From positions 1,116,001 to 1,180,000 of the forward strand of contig JADWQD010000014.1 in assembly GCA_016110215.1 (NCBI GenBank): DNA of 64,000 nt, in the 5' to 3' direction. The notes beneath the pieces are model-generated. The model had not been told where the DNA came from, did no database searches, and saw only the letters and a list, made by a program, of their open reading frames with translations. Of the stretch, positions 12,185-22,672 are shown piece by piece; position 1 is the first letter of the stretch; every line of letters begins with the position of its first letter. The position numbers were made by a program, and so were the translations under genes. The stretch comes from Capronia americana (Eukaryota > Ascomycota > Eurotiomycetes > Chaetothyriales > Herpotrichiellaceae).

Positions 12185-12896
12185 TCATGATGTCCCTCCC
12201 ATATCCGTATCACCGTCTGTTGCTTGATTTGTAGTTCTTTCTTCCTCCTTAATCCCGTTAACGGATGGAACATCGGGTGCGACTGTTTCTTGTGGCATGG
12301 ATATCTCATTCTCCTGCGGCGGCGGTGCTTGCTGTGTAGAGACGTCGGATGCCTCGTCCATCAGGACCTCGGGTTGCTCTTGGACATGTACTTCTTGCGG
12401 CGGAAGAATTGTCGAAGATTGCAATGCTGCTGGAGGCGCTGCTGCTGGAGACACTGCCGCTGGAGACGCTGCCGCATGAGGCGCTACTGCTGGAGGCGCT
12501 GCCGGTGGAGGTGCTGCTGCTGGAGGCGACGCCGCGGAGTCTGCATTCGCCTGCTCTACCGGTTTAGGGTCTTCAAAATTGTACAGAAATCTTTCGCGGA
12601 TATTGGTCCTGTCCGGATTGCCTTCGTAGAGGATAGATTGGTGTATCAGGCATTCTCCCAGCCATTGGAGTGGAAATTCCGCTCTATTCGGCCATGTTAG
12701 CGCTATGCCTCTGCAGGCGTGAACAGGGCTTTCCCTAGCCCTCGGAGAGCACATACTCGGCATTCAAACTCTCGGTGATGGCTTTCTTCAGGAAAGGCGC
12801 GACGCGCGCATTGAGGTAGTCTCGTAGCGGAACTTGTTGTCTAGTGTTTGCAGCATTGGAGATCACAGACGGTGTGTTTGGAGCGGTTTGCGACAT
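12185..12896 (-). CDS. SDC1: COMPASS subunit Sdc1 (Dpy-30 motif), 2 exons
   Basis: Exons 12757-12896 and 12185-12683 join in phase (73-nt intron, GTATGT..ATAG) to 212 aa. The start MSQTAPNTPSVIS precedes a Dpy-30-type helical dimerisation motif: VPLRDYLNARVAPFLKKAI, then the junction SLNAEAEFPLQWLGECLIHQ. In the family this motif forms the X-type four-helix bundle that anchors Sdc1/Dpy-30 in the Set1/COMPASS H3K4 methyltransferase. The following segment (YEGNPDRTNIRERFLYNFE) extends it. The C-terminal half is low-complexity Ala/Pro (see the repeat entry) then acidic, ending DGDTDMGGTS. The assignment rests on the core motif. The tail is unusually long for Sdc1, so a related Dpy-30-motif protein cannot be excluded. 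Confidence 0.75.
12425..12535. repeat. Imperfect GCTGCTGGAGGC-type repeat encoding Ala/Pro tract in SDC1
   Basis: About nine imperfect copies of a 12-15 bp unit built from GCTGCTGGAGGCGCT and GCCGCTGGAGACGCT-like words. On the minus strand it encodes an Ala/Pro/Val tract in the tail of the Dpy-30 protein (APPPAAPPAVAPHAAASPAA). Copy number probably varies between strains. Confidence 0.7.
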
Positions 12897-13562
12897 AGTG
12901 ACAGCCGGGATCTCCAGATAGACAACGCGGGCCCACTGGATGTTCTCGTCGGTGTGGACGTGTTTGAAACAGAGTCAGTGGTCCATGCGAACAGAACACG
13001 GACTTTGGAGGATTGACTGGGCCGGGGGAAGGTTTTCCGGGATAGACCTCCCACGTGACCATCCCCATATTCAGAGCGGGACGATACTAGAGTGTCGCCC
13101 CTGAGGCATCTTTTACCATAGTCAGTGTCTGGAGTGCCTCTGCGATCCTCCCAGATATGGGCCATCATGAGGATGATGGAGTATTAACCAGTCATAGTTA
13201 GTACTCCATCTGGCTTTCCTTGCCTTGCCTGTCGCCCTGCTATTTCTCTCAAGAGCCATCAAGAGTCAAGGCCAATGCCGCATTAAGTCCGCAGAGTACC
13301 TTCGTGCGGGCTTCGCGGCGGTATCGATGGTCAGCCTCCATCAACAGGGACTTCTTCGATCAGATGTCACAGTCCGGATTACTTTTCGTTTTGAGTGTTA
13401 GATTTCATATTTCTGCTTGCCGAGTCAAAATTACTCGTACACTGTCGGCTCCTAGCGAATCGAGAGCTTTCAAATTTCAAGCAGGCCTCGCCGAGTCGTC
13501 AATCAGGGGCAATTCCTAGGACTATAAGCAATGAGGACGAACACCGTCGACATCCCGGTCAT
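12897..13562. other. Intergenic, no gene recognised
   Basis: It lies upstream of SDC1 and downstream of the P450 gene, both on the minus strand. It marks the left border of the metabolic cluster. Short frames show no domain. Confidence 0.4.
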
Positions 13563-15244
13563 TCAGTTGATCACCTCGATTTCTACTAACAGCCGTCTTC
13601 CCCGGGGTGCAATGTTAAACCTATCCTCCATCTCCATATCCTTCTCGGTCATATCCGGACTCAGGCTGAGCCGAAGGCGCCGGAAAATCATGCTCGTGGC
13701 CACCCAGAGCTCTGCCCTCGCCAAATTCTGCCCAATGCAATTCCTTTGGCCGACTGAGAACGGTGTCAGCGCGGAATTCATGTCCTTCATCTCGGCTTCG
13801 TCTCCAAGCCAGCGATCCGGAATGAACTCGTCCGGTCGAGGGAAGAGGATTGGGTCTCGGTGATGGACGTAATTCTGCATCCCCACGTTCGTTCCTTGAG
13901 GTAGAAGCGTCTTGCCGACCATGATCGGTCGATCCAGAATGCGCGGAAGGGTGGAAATGATGGTGGGATAAACTCGAAAAGTCTCCTTTATCACGGCATT
14001 GAGAAGTGGCAGTCTCTGCAGCTCAGATATACCCTCTCCCGCCGTTTGCAGCTCTTCCCGTAGCCGTTGCTGTAGACTTTGGTCCCGAGCGAGCGCGTAC
14101 ATCAGATATGTCAGCGTGGTGGACGTCGTGCCGCTGCCGCCAAAGGTGACGGTCATGAGCTCCTCGACGAGTTCATCCTGGCTGAGTCTTCGCCCAAGAT
14201 ACGTGTCCTCGTTCACAAGCATTGGGGTCACCAGAAAGGTCATCGCGGTATCTGAAGCGGCCTCTTCCTCTTGAAATCTTTTCAATAGAGCCACAGTCGT
14301 TGACTCCCAAAGATCGAATTGTCGAAAGCAATGCCCGGCATATCCTGGCACGTAGACGCCGTTCTTACGGCTCAAAAACGGCAAAGATGTCATCAGCGAG
14401 GCGGCAACTGCACTGTTGTCCATGGCTCTCAGCAGCGTCAATGATTCTCCGTTGGGCGAATCACCGTAGCTGCGGTTGAAGGCACATTTCAAAATCACCT
14501 CGAGGCTGAACAGCCCGCTCAGCTCATACACTTCGGCCGTTTTGCCAGATGCTGAGTCGCGTGCGTTGTTGATAATACGCCGCACCAGAATATCAGCTCG
14601 CTCCATGATGAGAGACTCTATGTTGAGAATTGCCTGCTGTGAGTATGATGGGTTCTGGATTTTGCGACGGGCCGCATGTTGGCGGTGATCCTGTATCGAG
14701 AGTGCGTTCAGGTGACGGCCCGTCAGAGAGAAGCCATTGTAGAACGAAGGGGTTTTGCTGCTGTTGTGATTGTTGTAGATCTGTCGGTAGGCGGCCCAGT
14801 CTTGGATCGATACCTCATTTGGTCCAACTCGCACGATCGGCCCATATTCGTCATGCAGCCTTTTCACTGTCTAAACGTAATTACCCGATGCTATTAGCTG
14901 AGGAGCTCTTATATCTGCCGAGGTGAAGCAAGGAGGCGGTACCTGAGCTCTACAGAGGCTGGCGGTCGCCGGGGTAAGATAGTTTTCGAATATCTTGCCC
15001 AGCCATGGCCCTGGAATGGACCTGAGAGGATGAAAAAAAACGTTGTAGATGGTCTTGGGGCTGAAGGTCAACCAACAAACTACACATGTGAAAAGTAAGG
15101 AGTATTACCTACCTTGAGCAGAAACCTTGCAAGGATGAACCCCAGGATCAAGAGCCCGAGTACTGTAAGTTTTCTCTCTCTAACCCAGGTATTCTCGAAT
15201 ATGTCTAAGGGGGATAATCCCATTGTACTGCGTGACACTATCAT
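13563..15244 (-). CDS. Cytochrome P450 monooxygenase, 3 exons
   Basis: Probable exons are 15113-15244, about 14943-15054 and 13563-14870, giving roughly 515 aa. Exon 1 encodes an N-terminal membrane anchor (LTVLGLLILGFILARFLLK). Exon 2 carries the proline hinge (YNVFFHPLRSIPGPWLGK). Exon 3 contains DEYGPIVRVGPNEVS, the I-helix FGGSGTTSTT, the K-helix ExxR as KETFRVYP, and the haem loop FSVGQRNCIG with its Cys ligand. It is therefore a complete ER-anchored class II P450 that would use the shared P450 reductase. The exon 1-2 junction is uncertain: the best donor (CAAG|GTAGGT) keeps frame only with an AAG acceptor (CCCCAAG|ACC), while the stronger TTCAG acceptor upstream shifts the frame. It is divergent from the dehydrogenase gene at 15845. 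Confidence 0.88.
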
Positions 15245-15844
15245 GGCGAGTGAAGAGTGATTTTTCTCGTGGAAGGGGTTTGGCTCGCGTGTGAGATTGA
15301 CTCATGATTCACCCCTGACAATAATCCGGGGACCCCATGGGGACATATGATATGTAGCAACTCTTGGAAACAAAGTAGCACCGCCCACCTGAACACCACA
15401 TCATTCCTGACCATCTCTCCGCAAGATGCGGGCCGTTTGCCGCAAGAATGCGGAATTCCCATTGACCAAATAGATGTCCAGACAACGACCAGTAGATTTG
15501 ATGGTTCGGCATGTAGTCCGGGGAATTCTTATCTCTTCCACTGTTTTGATCATGCTCCTCGCGTTCCAGGAGTGTTGCATCAGAAGTCGAATGCAGATTA
15601 TGGAGATGATCCAGACTTTACAGTCTTGGTTGCACGAAAGGCAATCTGTGATGAGGAGAAGTCAAAAAGACTAAGCAACTCTCCTTGGCAAGTCGTTCGG
15701 GTATTTATATCTTCAATTCCCAAGGTACCTTTACCAATATCCCACTTACTGGCTCATTCTCTCTATGACGTGCAGCTTGGTCAGATTCATCCGTATTTAT
15801 CCTCACCTGTGAGCCTCTGAGCAAGTACTCCTCATCCCAGCCAT
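15245..15844. promoter_or_regulatory. Divergent promoter, P450 / SDR, with candidate regulator site
   Basis: This is the 600-bp promoter shared by the P450 and the dehydrogenase. It contains TGCGGAATTCCC at 15449-15460, whose exact reverse complement lies at 18998-19009 in the next divergent promoter. The core reads CGG-N5-CCA, a variant of the CGG-N5-CCG spacing found in other cluster promoters. The link to the cluster's Zn2Cys6 protein is inference. Confidence 0.5.
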
Positions 15845-16648
15845 ATGAGCACTATACAACATGAGGAAGGGGCCCTTGTTCCCCCCATCAAGGTCTACCC
15901 TGACAAGTACGCGGGCCACGTTGTCGTTGTGACAGGATCCGGGTCTGGAATAGGCGAGGCGACTGCTCGACTCTTCGCAGAACAAGGCGCTCAAGTAGTC
16001 ATGTTGGACGTGCACGAAGCGAGACTTGAAACTGTACGGAAATCACTTCAGGAGGCGGGATACAAGGCAGATACACAGATCTGCGATGTCAGCAACGAAC
16101 AGTCTGTCGCTCATGCCATTGAAGAGACCATCAAAAGGTATCACAAAATCGACGCCCTCGTCAATATTGCTGGAGTCTACCCATTTCACCCATTAGTGGG
16201 CTACCCAACCGATCTCTACCGCCGGGCAGTGTCGATCAATCTCGATGGTTCATTTTTCTTGACGCGCGAGGTCCTGCCACACATGCAAAAGGCGGGATAC
16301 GGGCGCATCATCCACACGAGTTCCTCGACCTTTGGAGAGCCCGAGCCTGGACTGGCAGCATATGTGGCATCGAAGGGTGGCGTGATAGGGCTTATGCGTG
16401 CAGCTGCTGTGGAAGCCGGGCCGGGTGTGACAGTCAATGTCGTGATGCCTGGACTGACCGAGACCCCAGGCGTGACCTCGCAGGAAGGACACGCGGCGCT
16501 ATTTGACACCGTGGTCGCCAAGCAGACTGTAAAGAGACGAGGTCATCCTTTGGATATTGCACACGCCTTTTCTTTCATTGCTAGCCCCGAGGCATCTTTC
16601 TTCTCCGGTCAGATCTTTGACTGCAGTGGTGGGGAGACTTTTCACTGA
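15845..16648 (+). CDS. Short-chain dehydrogenase/reductase (SDR), 267 aa
   Basis: Single-exon classical SDR. The cofactor motif TGSGSGIG is at residues 30-37, followed by a D at the end of beta2 (MLDVHEAR) that favours NAD(H). Then come NIAG at about 107-110, a catalytic Ser in the HTSSST segment near 160, and YVASK (Tyr172, Lys176). The C-terminal FIASPEASFFSGQIFDCSGG block is the usual SDR ending. Length is normal for a classical cytosolic SDR of the 3-oxoacyl-ACP reductase-like group. It would interconvert an alcohol and a ketone or dehydrogenate a cis-diol. It shares a promoter with the P450, suggesting consecutive oxidation steps on one substrate. Substrate is unknown. Confidence 0.9.
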   Translation: MSTIQHEEGALVPPIKVYPDKYAGHVVVVTGSGSGIGEATARLFAEQGAQVVMLDVHEARLETVRKSLQEAGYKADTQICDVSNEQSVAHAIEETIKRYHKIDALVNIAGVYPFHPLVGYPTDLYRRAVSINLDGSFFLTREVLPHMQKAGYGRIIHTSSSTFGEPEPGLAAYVASKGGVIGLMRAAAVEAGPGVTVNVVMPGLTETPGVTSQEGHAALFDTVVAKQTVKRRGHPLDIAHAFSFIASPEASFFSGQIFDCSGGETFH

Positions 16649-16777
16649 TCAGCGCGAGGACGAATTCTAGTCCGGGTCAGAAAAGATGTCCTTGACAGCG
16701 CATATACCACTGTTTTTTAATCACGGTCAAAGTTTGCTAGTCTATTGAAGTGCAAGGGTGAGGATGCTTGCCTGCTT

Positions 16778-18722
<1,945 letters not shown>

Positions 18723-19232
18723 GTCGTCGTTGTCAAAGATGATGCTTCTACACAATGCCCATTTACCGTGAAGTGTATGCGATGGGTGTAATCAGGCTCT
18801 CAGCCACGAACGAAACCTCCATTCAGCATCATAGCAATCCAGGTCACGACCTAGGCTAAACTAGTCAAGGGATTCCTGTAAATCTCAGGCTTGCGGCTTG
18901 AATCCCGACCCATTTCACTTGACGGATAACCGCAGTGATTCAAAAGGATAGTGGAACTATTTTTCCCGACGAGCGAAGAGAGTTATACTGCGGAGGTGGG
19001 AATTCCGCAACCATGACGGGAAACCCGCATCTCTGGTAAGCAAGACACTTGGGAGCATGCCAAATTACCCATCTTCTGTCTTGAGAAGACATGACTGCTT
19101 CATTGCTTATTTGTGTCTAGTGCCGTATCATTCATTATAAGCCGTGAAAAAGACCAAGGAGCAGCTTGTGAAAGTCGCGGAAACAGGCAGCCTTTAGAGC
19201 AGCAGCCTTCACCAGTGTTTCGTGCCCACACG
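18723..19232. promoter_or_regulatory. Divergent promoter, carboxylesterase / VOC protein
   Basis: This 510-bp shared promoter contains GGGAATTCCGCA at 18998-19009, the exact reverse complement of the site at 15449-15460. Extended, it reads TGG-N5-CCGCA (18997-19009). The open frame upstream of 19233 is judged to be 5' UTR. No tRNA was found despite a weak B-box-like word near 18893. Confidence 0.55.
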
Positions 19233-19892
19233 ATGGCGAGCAACGGCATTAAGAGTACAGCGCCAGTCGATATTGACAAGATGGTCAATGGGAAACCCCT
19301 CGCACCTGGCAAGATTGCCCACTGGGGAATGCGAACCACTCCGGAAAACTTCGAGAAGATGGTGGAATGGCACTGCAACTTTTTCGGCGGCGAGGTGGTT
19401 TATAAATTACCCACCGTGGCTTTCGTTCGATTTGACGACGAACACCACCGTCTCGTTATCGTCGCCGATGCGGGCCACAAGCATGTCGAGAATCGGAGAG
19501 CAGCATGCGGCATCTACCATATTGCCTTTACGCTGGACACCCTCGCCGATCTGGCGGTCAGCTATGAGCAAAAGAAAGCTCGTGGCATATTACCACATTG
19601 GCCTGTCAACCACGGCATGAGCACGTCGATGTATTACTTTGATCCCGACAAGAACGAATTCGAAATCCAGGTCGATAACTTCGAGACGGCCGAGGAAGCC
19701 CACGCCTTTATGAGGACCGAGGAGTACACCATCAACCCGATCGGGGTCGACATGGACCCGGAAGAATTTGTGAGACGGGTCAAGAGCGGAGAACCAGAGG
19801 CTAAGATCAAGAAGAGACCAATTATTGGACAGAGACATACCAGATGGGAGAATTCGCTGTACTTCAAGGAATCAGACAAGTGGAACGATTGA
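19233..19892 (+). CDS. VOC-superfamily protein, extradiol-dioxygenase-like (219 aa)
   Basis: Single exon; the ATG at 19233 (MASNGIKS) is chosen over the longer open frame from 19113. The fold signature is glyoxalase/bleomycin/extradiol: KIAHWGMRTTPENFEKMVEW with a FFGGEVVY strand, GIYHIAFTLDTLADL, and YYFDPDKNEFEIQVDNF. Candidate metal ligands His30, His96 and Glu144 form the 2-His-1-Glu set used by Fe(II) extradiol dioxygenases such as biphenyl-2,3-diol 1,2-dioxygenase. It is short, with one paired VOC module rather than two. A role in opening a catechol or hydroquinone ring fits the neighbouring FAD hydroxylase and dienelactone hydrolase, but isomerase or epimerase activity is also possible in this superfamily. 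Confidence 0.82.
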   Translation: MASNGIKSTAPVDIDKMVNGKPLAPGKIAHWGMRTTPENFEKMVEWHCNFFGGEVVYKLPTVAFVRFDDEHHRLVIVADAGHKHVENRRAACGIYHIAFTLDTLADLAVSYEQKKARGILPHWPVNHGMSTSMYYFDPDKNEFEIQVDNFETAEEAHAFMRTEEYTINPIGVDMDPEEFVRRVKSGEPEAKIKKRPIIGQRHTRWENSLYFKESDKWND

Positions 19893-20771
19893 GCAACTCT
19901 CTCGCTTGACGGTATAGATACTGGCGACGTGCTGTGTTGGAGATGTAACCACTGATCAGCAGCAGAGATAGAAATGAAAAATGTCTTGACAGCAGGGTAC
20001 CTTAACAATACCAGCTGGCTGTCTTTTGCCGGGGAGTATTTCTTCACTGGGTGTAATATGTCGTCCCCATCTCCACCCCCAGATAGAAGATTGAGAGTGT
20101 ATGCGGCTAAGTCAGCGATATTCAAGTAACCAAAGGGTAACCTGGGCCTTAATCGACTGTTGAATATGTGTGATGAGATTTCTCGTTGAGATTTTTGAAG
20201 CGGAAGGAGCGTTATTGACCAAGGAAGGCGCGCGTTAGCACCTCACATCTCTTGGCTTTAGCTCATTCTCTCTTCACTTAGACAGCGTCAACGAATAAAT
20301 CAATCAACGCATGAGCTCATTTCATTATCTCTCCCATCTCAAGTGCATTTGGTCGACTAGAGACATCAATCAGAATGTTATCAATCAGACGTTATTAACT
20401 GGTCCGCAGCCGAATTCTTTAGACTTTGCCTCCTATTGCCTCACCAGCTCCCGCATTGCCAGAGCGATGGCGAGCACACTTTCATCCGCCGTGGCCCACA
20501 GTTCCCCAGATTTCAACCAACCTCGCAGCTCCTCCGGCTCTCCTCCGCATTATCTCCACCATCGATTTTTGCAACCCGCTCAGTTGACGTCCATCACTTG
20601 CTTCACCAGAATCAAGATTATGATTGGTACCGGATTCATTTCAGAGCGATGGAGGTATTAAAAGGGTCTGTGTTGGGTTTACAGCCTTGAAATCTCACTC
20701 GGCCAAGTTGAGTGTCCCACACTTAAATCACTGGAGGCCTTGCAATACCTGACAGCCGACTAGCCCCCAGC
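19893..20771 (+). promoter_or_regulatory. Promoter region of the FAD monooxygenase
   Basis: An 880-bp interval between two plus-strand genes. It holds the VOC 3' UTR and the monooxygenase promoter. A CGG-N7-CCGCA word at 20535-20549 lies about 220 bp before the ATG and resembles the CGG-N5-CCGCA sites elsewhere in the cluster, with a longer spacer. Short frames at 20311-20690 are not supported. Confidence 0.4.
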
Positions 20772-22033
20772 ATGGTGGCGGAGCCTTCAACCCCTGATAT
20801 TGCCATTGTAGGCGGAGGCCCATGCGGCCTTGCTCTGGCTGGGATCTTAGAGCGGAATGGCTTCAACAACTACATCCTCTACGAGCGCGGTTCGCGAGAG
20901 GAAGTTCCTCGCGGCGGCTGCCTGGATCTCCACACCGGCAGTGGTCAACGGGCCTGTCGAGAGGCCGGATGCTTCGACTTGATGCGCAAGTACGGCCGAC
21001 TTGGTGATGCGACAGAGGCCTGGGTATGGAGTCACACTGGCAACAAGATCGCTTCGTGGGGAAAGGGTCGCGATGCCCCGGAGCTCGATCGATGGCAAAT
21101 CAAGGATGCCTTGCTGTCCACCATCGCCCCATCCAAGATCCGATGGAAAACTGAGGTGGTCGACTCTACCAGAGACGAAAAGGGACGCGTGACGTTGCAC
21201 TTCGCCGATGGCGCAACAGCTTCTGGCTTCAAGCTTGTGGTGGGAGCTGATGGAGTGCGCAGCAAAATTCGACATCTGGTAAGGACGTTTCTCTCCCAGT
21301 AGCCACAAGGCCATGGAAATGACTGACCTCTTTTCCGTGACGAATGTAGGTGACAGACGCAACGCCCAAATATTCCGGCTACGGCTTCGTTACCGGCCAT
21401 ATTCTCCCTAGCAACCCCCATTACCCGAGGGTAAAGGAAATGGCAGGCATTGGCCCTCAGGCTATCTTAGGGAAGGGGACATTCACCTGGAACCAAATGC
21501 AGGCCGACGAGAAATACCGGATCGACATGGGGTTTGCTCGAGAGGGCCAATTTGTATTCGAAGGCCTCGACCTGAACGACTCCGCTGCGGTGAAGAAAAT
21601 GTTGTTGACGGGGAAATTTGCGGAGCATGCCCCGGTGTTCAAAGAGTTGATCGAACACATGGATGGGCCTTTCCATCTGTGGCCTTTATGGTATATGCCG
21701 GTGGAGAGCCTCAACTGGGCGCCGAATCCTGGCGTCACCCTCATCGGCGACGCAGCGCATGTGACAACGCCTCATGTCGGCGACGGGGTCAACCTGGGGA
21801 TGCGCGACTCCATCATCCTGGTGGACAAGCTCAAGGAGTTTGGCATCACGACGGAAGCGATTGCTGCCTACGAAAAGGAGATGTTCGAGTTTGCCATCGA
21901 TGTCATTGAACGCAGTCAAGAGAGTGCAACCTACTTCCATCATGAGAACGCACCGGACGCCTTTTTCGAAGGGATGGATAGCTACTACAAGCGGACCGGA
22001 CATCTTCTGATAGGGAAAACAGACGATTACTAG
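20772..22033 (+). CDS. FAD-dependent aromatic-type monooxygenase, 2 exons
   Basis: Exons 20772-21278 and 21350-22033 join in phase over a 71-nt intron to 396 aa. The dinucleotide-binding motif DIAIVGGGPCGLALAG is at the N terminus. A DG motif (VVGADGVRSKIRHL) and the second FAD motif TLIGDAAHVTTPHVGDGVN (near residue 302) follow. This is the PF01494 group A flavin monooxygenase plan, closest in feel to TetX/salicylate-hydroxylase-like enzymes. With NAD(P)H and O2 it would hydroxylate an activated ring. It is upstream of and co-oriented with the cluster regulator. It has no membrane or peroxisomal signal that I can see (C terminus LIGKTDDY). Confidence 0.92.
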
Positions 22034-22672
22034 AATCAATCAGGTTTCAACATGGATCGAGTCTTGATTCCATCGACGCCGTTTGACAGGTCTGACTTCT
22101 ACCAACCCTTGACGAGTAGACCGAGTGACAGGAGAGAAGGTTGGTTGCTTCTACCATGCGAGCATGCCCACCCGAAACCCGAATGGCCACGGGGGCACTG
22201 CACAGAGCATGCTCATCATCCGCATCAAGTCCGCAGCATATTTTATCAGCAGTCTTGGCTGTGCGGAATATCCGCAATTGCTCTGACATGATTCTTTCCT
22301 CGATCTCTGAATGGCCTCCTCGAGAACTGTGTGACCCCCGCAATTGCACGCCCCCCCCACACCCCCCTAGGCCAATTGCAGGCCAATTACTCGGTACTCC
22401 CCTAAGCTCTTCCCCCAGCTCGCCTCTGCCCCCCCTCGATCCTCCTTCGTCACACCCCAGAGGCTCACTAACCGCGACTTCCCCAAAGCCTCTGTACCCC
22501 GCGTGTCGCAAATATCGCCTGTCGTTTGTGTGTGCCGTCTTCCGATTCAAAGAAATTGTCGATTGATGCAGGACACACCTCATTCTCTTGCTATCCTGTT
22601 TCGATGCTCGAGTAACAACCTATTCGAAGATAAGACCGATCCTCTGTTTCTTTCGCTCATGCAGCTGCGAAG
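22034..22672 (+). promoter_or_regulatory. Promoter region of the Zn2Cys6 gene with a perfect inverted repeat
   Basis: The 640-bp interval contains TGCGGA-ATA-TCCGCA at 22262-22276, a perfect 6+3+6 inverted repeat that reads CGG-N5-CCG (22264-22274), about 400 bp before the regulator's ATG. This suggests autoregulation (inference). A C-rich strand (near 22350-22500) is also present. No gene is seen. Confidence 0.55.

Noticed and set aside
18840..18915. tRNA-like B-box word (GGCTTGAATCC near 18895)
   Set aside because: No matching T-arm stem, acceptor stem or A-box could be formed; it lies within a divergent promoter.
19113..19232. N-terminal extension of the VOC protein
   Set aside because: Composition is random and lies inside the shared promoter; the ATG at 19233 fits the fold.
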